The notes below the pieces were generated by a model that worked only from the letters and a program-made list of their open reading frames with translations, made no database searches and had not been told where the DNA came from. From contig CAYUIQ010000007.1 in NCBI GenBank assembly GCA_964444795.1, positions 11,545 to 75,544 on the forward strand: a stretch of 64,000 nucleotides of DNA, in the 5' to 3' direction. The position numbers and the translations under genes are program-made. The first letter of the stretch is position 1. The number at the start of each line of letters is the position of its first letter. The stretch comes from JABMRP01 sp964444795. GTDB taxonomy: Bacteria > Planctomycetota > Planctomycetia > Pirellulales > Thermoguttaceae. Below, one piece after another: positions 32,877 to 41,940 of this stretch.

Positions 32877-33938
32877 ATGTCGATCTGGAAATGTGCTCTT
32901 TCTTGGGTCGTGATCCTCTCGCTTCTCGGCTTCGTGCCGGTCGGTGCGGCGGATGATGCGACGGAAGCTGAAACCGGCGAGGCGGAAGTGTCGGCCGAGC
33001 GGATTGCCACGTTGGTTGAGCAACTCGATTCCGACAAATTTGCTCAGCGGCAGAAGGCCAGCCGGGAGTTGGCCGACATCGGCAAGCCGGCCATCGCGGC
33101 GCTCGCGGAAGCGGCCACGGGCGAGAGCCTCGAAGCGATCGTCCGGTCGATCGATATCCTCAAGGGGCTCTGTGAATCGAAAGACGATCCGACCAAGGCG
33201 GCGGCCCGAGAGGCGTTGGAAAAGGTTGCTAAGAGCGACCGGGCCTCGGCTGCCCGGCGAGCCCAAGATGCGCTGAAGGCCACGGCGGAAGTTCAGAATC
33301 CGGCCGGCAACATCGGGCCCGGGCAAATCCAGATCAACGTGGCCGGCATGGCGGGCAAACGGATATCTATAAAGAACGTCAACGGCGTGAAGGAGATCGA
33401 GGCCACCGAGGGTGATCGGAAGGTGAAGATCATCGACGATCCGGCCAAGGGCATCAAGATGGAAGTCACCACGACGAAAAACGGCAAGAAGTCGACGAAG
33501 AAGTACGAGGCGAAGAACGCCGACGAACTGAAGAAGAAGCACCCCGAGGCCCACAAACTCTACAAGGAATACTCCCAGAACCAGGGCGGCATCAACGTAC
33601 GGTTTCAGATCGCCGGCGGCAATATGCCCATCCGCATTGCAAGGCCGGCAATGCCCGTGCCCGGTCGCGTCTTGCAGCGTGCGAACTCGGTCGACATGGC
33701 CGCGAGGGTCATGTCCTCTTGGGGTACACACCTGAAGAATCTCGCCAACGACGACGCCATCGGCAAGGCAACACCCGAGGCGCGACAGCAGCTCAAGAAG
33801 AAAGTCGGCGAGATGAAGGATCAATTGGCCGAACTGGAAGAGCGTCTACAGAAAGCGATCGACGAGTCGGCCAAGGAAGCCAAAGACGCCGAGCAGTCCG
33901 AGGGCAAGACGGAAGACGCGGCGGAGAAGAAGGAGTAG
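32877..33938 (+). CDS. Secreted HEAT-like repeat protein
   Basis: 353 residues from ATG 32877 with GGAGGT 8 bases ahead. Signal peptide residues 1-24 (SWVVILSLLGFVPVGA). Residues ~38-135 form helical repeats (LVEQLDSDKFAQRQKASREL, then DIGKPAIAALAEAATG) of the HEAT type common in planctomycetes. The middle (GQIQINVAGMAGKRISIKNV ... GIKMEVTTTKNGKKS) is beta-rich and lysine-rich; the last ~60 residues are a charged coiled coil (LKKKVGEMKDQLAELEERLQ). Probably a periplasmic scaffold. The next gene starts 39 bases downstream on the same strand, so they may be co-transcribed. Confidence 0.72.
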   Translation: MSIWKCALSWVVILSLLGFVPVGAADDATEAETGEAEVSAERIATLVEQLDSDKFAQRQKASRELADIGKPAIAALAEAATGESLEAIVRSIDILKGLCESKDDPTKAAAREALEKVAKSDRASAARRAQDALKATAEVQNPAGNIGPGQIQINVAGMAGKRISIKNVNGVKEIEATEGDRKVKIIDDPAKGIKMEVTTTKNGKKSTKKYEAKNADELKKKHPEAHKLYKEYSQNQGGINVRFQIAGGNMPIRIARPAMPVPGRVLQRANSVDMAARVMSSWGTHLKNLANDDAIGKATPEARQQLKKKVGEMKDQLAELEERLQKAIDESAKEAKDAEQSEGKTEDAAEKKE

Positions 33939-33977
33939 CCCCCCGAAGAGAAATCGTCGGGGCGAGGACACCGATCA

Positions 33978-36200
33978 ATGACTGACGATTGTCGACCGCC
34001 GTGGATCGCAACGATGAGGGTGGCCTGCTTTCTTTGCCTCATGATTGGTGCGCATCGGGCCGTGGCGGAAGTGCTTCCGTTGGCCCCGTACGAGTTGCGG
34101 CAGCGTCTTGCCGTTGCGCGCAAGGCGGCCGAGTACGAACGTTTCACCGATGCGGCGATCCATCTGGAGGGCCTGCTTGGCAGTGTCGGCCCGGATGGCA
34201 GTGACGGCCGGGGCGGTTTTGTTCCGGCGTCGGCCTCTTCCCCCGTGCAACGTCCGATCCAAGCCGAGGCCCTGGCCCTGCTGTTGTCCTTCCCGCCCAG
34301 GGGGATCGAGTGCTACCGGACCGTATGCGGAGAGAAGGCACAGCGACTGCTCGACCGGGCGATCGAAAATCGCGACCGTGCGGCGCTGGCCGGCGTGGCC
34401 GATGGCTACCTCGGCACGAAGGCGGGGGCCGACGCGGCGCTGCTGTTGGGCTATGACGGCCTGGACCGCGGGAAACCTTGGGAAGCGTTGGTCTGGCTCG
34501 GGCGCCTTGCGCGCTATCGGCCTTCCGCCCGGGAGCATGAACCCGAGCTTTCCCTTGCCACGGCCGTCGCCTGGCTCACCGCGGGCCATGCAGGCCGTGC
34601 GCGAGACGTGGTGCGGCAGCTCAATTCGTATGGTCCCCAAGTCAAGTTTCGCGTCGGCGACGAAGAGTTGTCGTGCGCGGACGATCCGGCGCGGATCATC
34701 GATCTGCTCAGCCGTGCCATGGGGACGGAGTCGGCCAACCCGCCGCCGGCGGCCGAGCGCGACTGGCTTATGTTCCGTGGCGACCCGGCTCGCAACGCGG
34801 CGACCACCTGCGACCATGCCATCTGGAGCGATACGGTCGAGCCGCTGTGGCACGTGACCGATTCCGATCGCTCAAAAGACTCCGGCTCCCAGGCTTCCCT
34901 CGCCGCGCGTCTTCCCGCGGCACATCCGCTGATCGTCGGCGATCTGGTACTGGCCAGGACCCCCAAACTCCTGGTGGCCGTCGACATCGCCAGCGGTCGC
35001 CAGGTCTGGGAATACCCGTGGGGAGGCGATTCGGGCACCACCTCGTCGGAAGAGGAGAAGTCGTCGCCCCAGGCCGACGCGCGTGCCGCGGCGAGAATCT
35101 TGGAGCGAAGCTACGAGGACGCGGCCTACGGGCAGATCAGCAGCGATGGGCGCCACGTATTCTTTCTCGACGGGCTTGGTTCGGTGCGCGGGGCGTCGAT
35201 GCCGGTGATTGTCATGGCGGGCGGGAAGCGGCGCCTCATGGCTCCCGCCAAACCCAAATCCTACAATCAGCTCCTCGCGCTGGCGCTTCGCCGGGAAGGC
35301 ATGTCGGCGTGGTCGGTCGGCGACGCCAGCGGTAAGGACGAGCCGCAATTGGCCGGTGCGTTCTTCCTCGGGCCGCCTCTGCCACACGAAGGCCGGCTTT
35401 ACATCTTGGCCGAAATGGAAGGCGAGATTTCGCTCTGCACGCTCGATGCGCGCACCGGGCGATTGCTCTGGTCGTTGCCGTTGGCCCTGCCCGGGCAGAA
35501 CATTCTCGGCGATCCCATGCGACGGCTGGCCGGCGCGACCCCGTCGCTGGCCGAGGGTGTGCTCGTTTGCCCGACGTCGGCCGGGGCCGTCGTCGCGGTG
35601 GACCCGCTCACCCGATCGATCCTTTGGGGCCGCGAGTACCCCGTGACAACCGATCGCGGCCGAATTCGCCAATGGCGGGTGGCCGGCATCCGGGCCCTTG
35701 GTGGCCGAGCCGGAATCGAGCAAAGCAGCCCGGTCGACGCGTCGGCCACGATCGCCGCCGGCCGCCTCTTACTGGCGCCGGTCGAATCCGACGATCTCTA
35801 CTGCCTCGAACTTCGCAGCGGACAACTCCTTTGGCAGCGACCCGGCGACGGACTGCGCTTCATCGCCGGCGTGCATGACGATACGGTGGCTGTCGTGGGA
35901 ACCCGCGGGCTGTCGGCCTATAGTCTGACCACGGGCAAGCCGGCATGGGAGGAGATGTGGCTCGAATTGCCCGAGGGGGCTCCAGCCAGTGGACGAGGCT
36001 TTCTGGCCGGCCGTTTCTACTACTTGCCCACCACGTTGCCCGAGATTGTGAAGTTCGACGTGACGGACGGTCGCGTCGTCGATCGGATTTCCATGAAGAC
36101 GGCACTGGGCAACCTCATTGGCGCCGGCGATCTGTTGCTCTCTCAATCCGCCGACGCCGTAGAGGCTTTCGCCCCATCGCAATCGGATGCGGAGAACTGA
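33978..36200 (+). CDS. PQQ-binding-like beta-propeller protein with helical N-terminus
   Basis: 740 residues from ATG 33978; an ATG at 34014 would give a more normal signal peptide (MRVACFLCLMIGAHRAVA). Residues ~35-240 are helical, TPR-like in spacing (YELRQRLAVARKAAEYERFTDAAIHLEGLL). From DWLMFRGDPARNAATT (~258) onward a PQQ-type propeller follows: VGDLVLARTPKLLVAVDIASGRQVWEY, ILAEMEGEISLCTLDARTGRLLWSL and DDLYCLELRSGQLLWQRPGDG are typical blades. Likely periplasmic. The same architecture (helical front plus PQQ propeller) is frequent in this phylum, without assigned function. The partial gene at the left edge belongs to the same broad superfamily. Confidence 0.78.
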   Translation: MTDDCRPPWIATMRVACFLCLMIGAHRAVAEVLPLAPYELRQRLAVARKAAEYERFTDAAIHLEGLLGSVGPDGSDGRGGFVPASASSPVQRPIQAEALALLLSFPPRGIECYRTVCGEKAQRLLDRAIENRDRAALAGVADGYLGTKAGADAALLLGYDGLDRGKPWEALVWLGRLARYRPSAREHEPELSLATAVAWLTAGHAGRARDVVRQLNSYGPQVKFRVGDEELSCADDPARIIDLLSRAMGTESANPPPAAERDWLMFRGDPARNAATTCDHAIWSDTVEPLWHVTDSDRSKDSGSQASLAARLPAAHPLIVGDLVLARTPKLLVAVDIASGRQVWEYPWGGDSGTTSSEEEKSSPQADARAAARILERSYEDAAYGQISSDGRHVFFLDGLGSVRGASMPVIVMAGGKRRLMAPAKPKSYNQLLALALRREGMSAWSVGDASGKDEPQLAGAFFLGPPLPHEGRLYILAEMEGEISLCTLDARTGRLLWSLPLALPGQNILGDPMRRLAGATPSLAEGVLVCPTSAGAVVAVDPLTRSILWGREYPVTTDRGRIRQWRVAGIRALGGRAGIEQSSPVDASATIAAGRLLLAPVESDDLYCLELRSGQLLWQRPGDGLRFIAGVHDDTVAVVGTRGLSAYSLTTGKPAWEEMWLELPEGAPASGRGFLAGRFYYLPTTLPEIVKFDVTDGRVVDRISMKTALGNLIGAGDLLLSQSADAVEAFAPSQSDAEN

Positions 36201-36293
36201 GTCCCGCGGTCCCGCGGGGTGATACGGTGAAGAGCGGAGACCGCTTCGAGACGGAGGGTCTTCTGGAGCAACGGGGACTTTGCGAAAAACACG

Positions 36294-37727
36294 CTACGGG
36301 CTTGCACCGGGTGTTTCGTCGCCGGGTGATTTCCCTTCGATCGCGCGGACCAACTCCTGGATTAGCCGGTTGGTTTGCTGGCGGGAAAGCTTCGAGTTGA
36401 TCTTGGCGCTCAGGGCGTGGCACATCTCGATAAAGCATTGCGGGCCGCGGTCGGCTTTCAGTTCGTGGGCGGTGAAGTTACGCAACCCCTCTTGCTGCAA
36501 CGAAGTGACTTCATCGAGCATCTTCTGCAACTCTTCGACGTCGTTGCCCTTGGCGTCGTCGTCGAGGGTGACCTGGCGTTGCTCGATGTCCATCACGGCG
36601 CGGATGTAGCGGTCCAGTTTGTGGCCCGACTTGGCGGCCTTGCGGTCGCGCATCCATCGGCACAGGAGAAACCCGGCGATGACGAAAGAGATGATGAACG
36701 ACCGCAATCCCTCGGTCGATTCGACGACGTCGGGATCGAGCAGCGGTCGCCAGCGGGGATCGTAGAATCGTTCCGCGCCGGGATGGACCGCAAAAGCGGG
36801 ACTCCGCCGGGAAAACTCGGCCCCCCCGTCCGCCAACTCCCAGAGGTGATTCTTCTGGAGAAACTCATCGCCGTGGGCTACTTGAGCCAGCGCCGTGACC
36901 AGATTGTCCGGCAGGCTTCTGTGGGCAAGCAATTGGGCCGGGGAGGCGACGGTTTGCACATCGGTCCGGGGAACGGGTGGCTCGAAGTTGTACGAACCGG
37001 CCGCGATGGTATACGGCGAAACGTGCAGGTCGCCGTGGACCATGGCCTCGAAATGAGGAATGCTCAAAATCCGCAGGTTCTCGTTCCCGGCCAGTTCGCC
37101 GAACAGGGGCGCCTGCACTCCAATGGTGACAATGGCCGCGTCGAGCGTTCCCTCGCGAAATTCTTGCTTAACGAGTTCGTAGTAATCGTCCGACCTGGCA
37201 TCGGCGTGCCGGACGTTTACTGACGAGAGCTCCAGATCGAAGTGCTCAAGCAGTGCCAGACTCATCGCGTAGTCGCCCGAAGCTTTGATTCCCAGGGCGA
37301 TGTGTTTACCCTGCATGGTCGATTTCAAGTCGGTTTCCAAAATGCCGGAATCGCGACGAACGATCAGGTGGGCGGGCTGCGAGTAGAGATTGGCCACGAA
37401 GGTGACCGAGTCGTTGCCATCGCACTCTTCGCCGGTTCCCGGCTGGTAGAGGCAGAGATCGACCTTGTCCTCCTCGTTTTGCAGCAATTGGAGATTCTCC
37501 AGCGAGCCGTTGGTGTGGCGGAGCGTAACCTCCACGCCGAGGTCCTTTTCGATCTGCTGGGCCAGTTGCTCGCAAAGATCCCGATAGCGGCCGCCTTCGG
37601 GGCCGGTGGCCAGCACGATTTCCTCGGGAAAGGCGGTCGCGTGAAGGTAAACCCGATGGATCAGCACGGGCAGCGCCACCAGCAGCACCAGCCCGGCCGT
37701 CCAAAGCCATTTCGCTTTGCCACGCAT
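36294..37727 (-). CDS. TAXI-type solute-binding protein with C-terminal membrane anchor
   Basis: 477 residues from ATG 37727. Residues ~8-26 are hydrophobic (WTAGLVLLVALPVLIH), then EEIVLATGPEGGRYRDLCEQLA opens the TRAP/TAXI binding-protein fold (GGxYxxL). NGSLENLQLLQNEEDKVDLCLYQPG and FREGTLDAAIVTIGVQAP are its other landmarks. A second membrane helix near residue 340 (SFIISFVIAGFLLCRWM) is followed by a ~120-residue cytoplasmic, charged helical tail (KLDRYIRAVMDIEQRQVTLDDDAKG). Two anchors and a cytoplasmic tail are not usual for a transport component, and no TRAP permease is adjacent; a sensing role is an alternative. Confidence 0.75.
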   Translation of the reverse strand: MRGKAKWLWTAGLVLLVALPVLIHRVYLHATAFPEEIVLATGPEGGRYRDLCEQLAQQIEKDLGVEVTLRHTNGSLENLQLLQNEEDKVDLCLYQPGTGEECDGNDSVTFVANLYSQPAHLIVRRDSGILETDLKSTMQGKHIALGIKASGDYAMSLALLEHFDLELSSVNVRHADARSDDYYELVKQEFREGTLDAAIVTIGVQAPLFGELAGNENLRILSIPHFEAMVHGDLHVSPYTIAAGSYNFEPPVPRTDVQTVASPAQLLAHRSLPDNLVTALAQVAHGDEFLQKNHLWELADGGAEFSRRSPAFAVHPGAERFYDPRWRPLLDPDVVESTEGLRSFIISFVIAGFLLCRWMRDRKAAKSGHKLDRYIRAVMDIEQRQVTLDDDAKGNDVEELQKMLDEVTSLQQEGLRNFTAHELKADRGPQCFIEMCHALSAKINSKLSRQQTNRLIQELVRAIEGKSPGDETPGASP

Positions 37728-37899
37728 AATCGTTCAATCCCCCTTCAGTAGTCCGCCGAGTAGTTGGACGACCTTCTGCACGGTCTCTTGCCGGGAGCGG
37801 CGTCTTTGAGGCTATCCGATAGCCCGCGGCTTGCCAAGCGGTCGGGGCAAAGGCGGCGTGCAAGTCAGCCCCCGGCTCTGCCGGGGGGCACATGGCAAC

Positions 37900-38010
37900 G
37901 GGTGCCTGGGATCGAGTTGCGAGGAACGAGCGACGAGCCCCCAGAACGCAACAAACCGGGGGCTCGCCGACCAAAGCTGCGCTTCGGTGCCCGTCGAACC
38001 CAGGCACTCA
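37900..38010. repeat. GTGCCTGGG palindromic repeat family, member 2
   Basis: Starts GGGTGCCTGGGATCGAG and ends ACCCAGGCACTC. GAGCCCCC / GGGGGCTC form an inner pair. Its left ~45 bases match member 1 (26158-26202) at most positions. Confidence 0.7.
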
Positions 38011-38056
38011 CCACCGCGGCAGAGAATTGGGCGATGCCTCAAGTCACCGCGCAAAC

Positions 38057-38108
38057 AAAAAACCGCCGGAGTCCGAGGGGCAAGTTCTGCCCGGCCCTCT
38101 TCCGGCGG
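38057..38108 (-). terminator. Terminator of the autotransporter-type PEP-CTERM gene
   Basis: Stem CCGCCGGA (38063-38070) with TCCGGCGG (38101-38108); on the minus strand the second arm is followed by TTTTTT (38062-38057). The sequence CCGCCGG...CCGGCGG-TTTT matches the terminator of the other PEP-CTERM gene. Confidence 0.7.
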
Positions 38109-38138
38109 CTCTTGGTCGATCGTGTTGTCGGTGGGCTG

Positions 38139-39866
38139 CTACGCCCGCTTACGGCGGCGCCGACCGACAACGCTCAGGCCCAGCAAGCCCAGTGCGGCCA
38201 GCACGAAGGTCGAGGGCTCGGGGACGGCGCTGGCGCTCTGGATCGGAACGGTGATGCTGTCCATGCCGCCCCAGCCCCAGCCGCCCTTCTTGTCGTCAAT
38301 GTAGTCCAGCGTGAACGTCCCGCCGACGTAGGGGGCCAGTTCGGCCTGTGTGAAGCCCCCTTCAATCCACCCGTCACCGTTGCTGGGCCTACCCTCGGAC
38401 AGGACGTAATCTCCGGTCGCATCGTCCCGCAGGGCCATGCCGAGGAATCCGGTGTCGCCCAAACCGCTGAAGTTTGCCGGGGCCGCTCCGCCCGACACGC
38501 CGCCCTGGAGGAAGAAGGTCAAATCTTCCGAGTCGCCGAGGACAAACGAGGGCGAGCGGATGACGAAGGGGTCGTTCTGCCCGTCGCGCTGGTTCCAGCC
38601 ACCGGCGCCGTCGGTGGCTGGGGCGACCCAACCTACGCCCGACTGCGGGTCGCGACCGGCGAAGACATCGCCGTCAATCGCGTCGAAGTCCGTATTGGAA
38701 TTGGCCACGGCGGAGGTCAACACGTCGACCCATCCCTGTTCGTCCGGGCCGCCGGGCTCGTCGAAAGTCCACTCCACCGTCGTCACCGGCGGCGGGGGCG
38801 TGTCGCCCGGGTCGGAGAGAACGGTGAGAACGCCGCTTTGATCCCATGGCGACCGGGGATCCCATGACCCACTGTTATAGTTCCATCCGGAGGGCTCATT
38901 GAACCACGTGTCGAGTTGATTGGTGGCCGTGCTGCTGGAGGAACCGTAGGTCCCGGCTGCCTGCTGGACGCCGTCGAGCCAGAGTTGGTCGACGGTTTCG
39001 GTTACACCGTTCATCAGAATCAGATGGGTACCCGATCCCAACTGCAAGGCCGCCGAATCGCCGATACGGTCGTTCAGCGCGGTGTTCACGAGGTGCAGCG
39101 CGCTGTCGGCGCCGAGGAGCTCGACGTGTCCGGTGCCAAACGCACCGTCTTTGGCGGCATTGAAGCGGCCGCCAATACGCAACTCCGTACCGCCGCTGTA
39201 CGTGTTAGGCGAGGAACCGCCGATCTCGAAGTAGTCGTTTTCGCCGGTGCGGTTCCCGATATCGAGTGTCAATTTCCTGGAGCCGCCACTTTCGGTAAGC
39301 GTACTGGACAGCTTGCGGTGTCTCTCCGCGCCAACGTCGAAGGTGAGATCATCGGCAAGTTCCATGTCCAGCGACCATTCGGACCGCCACCCATCACGGA
39401 AATACATTTCGCTCTGATCGAACAGTGCGCCGGCACCGTTGTTATCCCAGACGATCTTCCCGGTGCCGTACAAATTACTGAGGAAGTTCTCCTGGTCCCA
39501 ATGATTGCTTGTGCCACAGTCGCCAATCGCGGTGGGAGTGTTGTGGCCTGCTTTAATGGTTCCCAGCGTAACCGTCGTGTCGAGCTTCACACCGAAGGTG
39601 TGAACGGCCGGGTTGAGTTCCCAGGGCTGATCGTTACCGAACACACCTATCGCCGCATCGTGATTACAGTACCAGACGTTGGCCGTGTCACCGGCGGCGA
39701 ACGTCGGCACGCCGCCGCCTTGCCAACTGGATGCGGTATTCCAGTCACCGTTCCACACCGGCGTGACGTAATCCCAGTCGTAGACCGCTGCTCTTGCCGG
39801 TTCGGCAAAGTTGAAGGCAACTATCGCAGCCAACACAAGTCCGAGTGACGCGGTCGGGATTCTCAT
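38139..39866 (-). CDS. PEP-CTERM protein with autotransporter-type beta-strand region
   Basis: 575 residues from ATG 39866 with GGAGGAG 9 bases ahead. Signal peptide residues 1-26 (ASLGLVLAAIVAFNFAEPARA). The mature part opens with DWNTASSWQGGGVPTFAAGDTA, the 'W-W-G-VP-GDTA' start of planctomycete autotransporter-associated repeat proteins, and continues as a Gly/Asn/Thr-rich beta-helix-like region (TYSGGTELRIGGRFNAAKDG). A second, Asp/Gly-rich beta-sandwich begins near EWTFDEPGGPDEQG. The C-terminus is VPEPSTFVLAALGLLGLSVVG then RRRRKRA: PEP motif, membrane segment and basic tail for exosortase-dependent sorting. Surface display is expected. Confidence 0.85.
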   Translation of the reverse strand: MRIPTASLGLVLAAIVAFNFAEPARAAVYDWDYVTPVWNGDWNTASSWQGGGVPTFAAGDTANVWYCNHDAAIGVFGNDQPWELNPAVHTFGVKLDTTVTLGTIKAGHNTPTAIGDCGTSNHWDQENFLSNLYGTGKIVWDNNGAGALFDQSEMYFRDGWRSEWSLDMELADDLTFDVGAERHRKLSSTLTESGGSRKLTLDIGNRTGENDYFEIGGSSPNTYSGGTELRIGGRFNAAKDGAFGTGHVELLGADSALHLVNTALNDRIGDSAALQLGSGTHLILMNGVTETVDQLWLDGVQQAAGTYGSSSSTATNQLDTWFNEPSGWNYNSGSWDPRSPWDQSGVLTVLSDPGDTPPPPVTTVEWTFDEPGGPDEQGWVDVLTSAVANSNTDFDAIDGDVFAGRDPQSGVGWVAPATDGAGGWNQRDGQNDPFVIRSPSFVLGDSEDLTFFLQGGVSGGAAPANFSGLGDTGFLGMALRDDATGDYVLSEGRPSNGDGWIEGGFTQAELAPYVGGTFTLDYIDDKKGGWGWGGMDSITVPIQSASAVPEPSTFVLAALGLLGLSVVGRRRRKRA

Positions 39867-40259
39867 GGCGGAAACTCCTCCAAGATGCAATTCATTGAGG
39901 TAGCCTCACCGGTAGTCAGCGGTTGCAGGACCGGCGCACACCGGATAATCAGCCCGATCAGAATAACCCCGAACTTACCCACCAGGGCACGGAAGTCAAG
40001 AAAATTCTTGGGGTCCCGGCAAGAATTCCCGGAATGCGTGGAGGCCGGCTGGAAGTCACTCACCCTGCAGAGGGGCATCCGTCTCTGGGTCATGACCGAG
40101 TAAGAGGGCCGCTCGCGGTATCGCGACGCGGCCGCGAGTGTTCTGGAGTGCAGCGGCTTGTCGCCGCTTTCTTTTTCCCGCGGATTGGAAATAGCTCGAC
40201 GGTTCACGCAAGAAGAGCAACCGGAGAAAGAAAGCGACGACAAGTCATCGCGCTCCAAA
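39867..40259. other. Intergenic region with a long imperfect palindrome
   Basis: Apart from the 40145-40256 inverted repeat and the upstream region of the minus-strand PEP-CTERM gene, nothing coding was found. Confidence 0.55.
40145..40256. repeat. Imperfect inverted repeat with ~33-base arms
   Basis: Left arm 40145-40177 (GGAGTGCAGCGGCTTGTCGC...) and right arm 40224-40256 (...GCGACGACAAGTCATCGCGCTCC) are inverted copies with several mismatches. It ends 4 bases before the stop codon region of the amidohydrolase gene, so it may act as its 3' structure or be a transposed palindrome. Confidence 0.65.
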
Positions 40260-41312
40260 TCACCCCAACGCGTAAAATCGCTGAGCGTTGTCGTGCAGCA
40301 GTTTGCGCTGCTGGGATACATCGCGGGGGGCGATGATGCGGCGCAACGCAACAACCCATTGACGAAGCGTGGCGGCGCGGGTGCAGACGGGCCAGTCGCT
40401 GCCGAACATGACCCGATCGGGGCCGAACGTGTCGAGACAGTGGTTGACGATCGGCGCCAGATCGTCGGCCGTCCAGCCCTTCGGCGCCCGGGCGACGATG
40501 CCCGAGATCTTGCAGACGACGTTCTTCCGCCGGGCCATTGCCTCAATGCCTCGCCGCCATAAGTCGGCGACGTGCTCCCGACGGGCCAGCGCCTCGATCC
40601 CCCGCCGCCATCGGTCGGCGTCGCTCTCCGGCGATGAACCGGCGCGAAGGGCCGGCACGAACGCCTTGGGATCGACGTTGCCGCAATGGTCCAAAACAAA
40701 TTGCGTCTCGGGGCACATCTTGGCCACCTTCGCTCCGTCGAACAACGTCTTGGGCGGGATGCACAGATCGAACCGCATCCCCAGTTTTCCCAAGAGGTGC
40801 ATGCCGGCGAAGAAGTTCTTACCGATCTCCAACCCCGGCGTCCCGGGCCGGTGGTGTAGCATTTGCCGCACGCCCTTAACGTACGGGCTATTCTTGAACC
40901 GCCCGATGTACTCGGGAAAACGGTCGTCGTCGACCCGCCCGCCGATCACTGCGGCGACCGTCGGGTTATCGGTCCGGCGGCACAGTTCCACGGCTATCTC
41001 CGCCTCGGTCAACTTCTGCTCGGGCGCAGCGGCCACCTCCATGTAAACGGCCTTGACGACGTTCAAACCGCGCACCGCCTCGAGATAATCGGCGGTAAGA
41101 AAATTGCGCTGCAGATGTTGCACGTTTTGCAGCCACGGCAGTCGCAACTTGCCGAGGTCCCACAGGTGCTGGTGCGTGTCGATGATGGGAAGCGACCCGG
41201 AGGGGTCGTCATCGGCCGCGACCGTTTCGCCCGCGGTCAACGCGCCCAGTGCGGCGCCGGCACACGCCAGGCTTGTACTCCGGTGGAGAAACTCTCGGCG
41301 ATTGATGTTCAT
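40260..41312 (-). CDS. Secreted amidohydrolase-family protein with internal duplication
   Basis: 350 residues; ATG 41312 overlaps the hisH stop as ATGA. Tat-type signal (NRREFLHRSTSLACAGAALGAL). IIDTHQHLWD is the metal-binding HxH strand of amidohydrolase family 2; FVLDHCGNVD and MFGSDWPVC carry the later His and the catalytic Asp. Around residues 232-266 a 17-residue unit occurs twice in tandem (RWRRGIEALARREHVAD, then LWRRGIEAMARRKNVVC), where relatives have one copy. The family includes lactonase and decarboxylase-like enzymes; the substrate here is unknown. Confidence 0.8.
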   Translation of the reverse strand: MNINRREFLHRSTSLACAGAALGALTAGETVAADDDPSGSLPIIDTHQHLWDLGKLRLPWLQNVQHLQRNFLTADYLEAVRGLNVVKAVYMEVAAAPEQKLTEAEIAVELCRRTDNPTVAAVIGGRVDDDRFPEYIGRFKNSPYVKGVRQMLHHRPGTPGLEIGKNFFAGMHLLGKLGMRFDLCIPPKTLFDGAKVAKMCPETQFVLDHCGNVDPKAFVPALRAGSSPESDADRWRRGIEALARREHVADLWRRGIEAMARRKNVVCKISGIVARAPKGWTADDLAPIVNHCLDTFGPDRVMFGSDWPVCTRAATLRQWVVALRRIIAPRDVSQQRKLLHDNAQRFYALG

Positions 41313-41917
41313 GGCAACGCGGCGAAGTTCTTAAGGATGCGCAGGCCGTCGGCCTGGCTCTTCTCGGGGTGAAACTGCGAGGCATAGAGGTTGTCGCGCC
41401 AGATCATCGAACAGAACGGATCGGGATAGTCGGTCTCCGTGGCGATCACCGCGGCGTCGGTGGGCACGACGTAGTAGGAATGGACGAAGTAGACGTACGC
41501 TGCTTCGTCGATCCCTTCGAGGATAGGCGGCCGGTGACACATCGACAGTTGATTCCAGCCCATGTGGGGAACCGAGTATTTCGGCGGCAGCTCAAACGGC
41601 ACCACCTCGCCGGCCAATACACCGAGCCCCTCGTGCCGGCCGTGTTCGTGGCTGGTCTCGAAGAGCAACTGCAAGCCCAGGCAGATCCCCAGAAAGGGTT
41701 TCCCCCGGTCGATCGCTTCGAGGATCGGGCCGACCATCTTTCGGCGTTGCAGTTCCGACATCGCGTCCTCGAACGCCCCGACGCCGGGCAACACGACTTT
41801 CGCCGCCGCGGCCACCACCGCCGGGTCGTCGGTCACCGTGGCCTCGTGGCCGACCTTCTCAAAGCCCTTCTGCACACTGCGAAGGTTGCCCATTCCGTAG
41901 TCGATAATGGCAATCAT
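41309..41917 (-). CDS. hisH: Imidazole glycerol phosphate synthase, glutamine amidotransferase subunit
   Basis: 202 residues from ATG 41917. MIAIIDYGMGNLRSVQKGFE is the standard HisH start. The class I glutaminase triad is present: Cys in PFLGICLGLQLLF, and the C-terminal His and Glu in SQFHPEKSQADG. VVLPGVGAFEDAM forms the oxyanion region. HisH supplies ammonia to HisF in histidine biosynthesis; hisF is not in the window. No clear ribosome site; the 25 bp perfect inverted repeat at 41941 lies directly upstream and may affect expression. Translationally coupled to the amidohydrolase. Confidence 0.93.
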   Translation of the reverse strand: MIAIIDYGMGNLRSVQKGFEKVGHEATVTDDPAVVAAAAKVVLPGVGAFEDAMSELQRRKMVGPILEAIDRGKPFLGICLGLQLLFETSHEHGRHEGLGVLAGEVVPFELPPKYSVPHMGWNQLSMCHRPPILEGIDEAAYVYFVHSYYVVPTDAAVIATETDYPDPFCSMIWRDNLYASQFHPEKSQADGLRILKNFAALP

Positions 41918-41940
41918 AAAACCGTTGTTTGGGGGTTGGG

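Larger units (their letters stand above)
37728..38138. other. Intergenic region with repeat and terminator
   Basis: Holds member 2 of the GTGCCTGGG repeat (37900-38010), a CCCCCGGCTCTGCCGGGGGG hairpin near 37870-37890, and the PEP-CTERM gene terminator (38057-38108). No gene. Confidence 0.6.
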
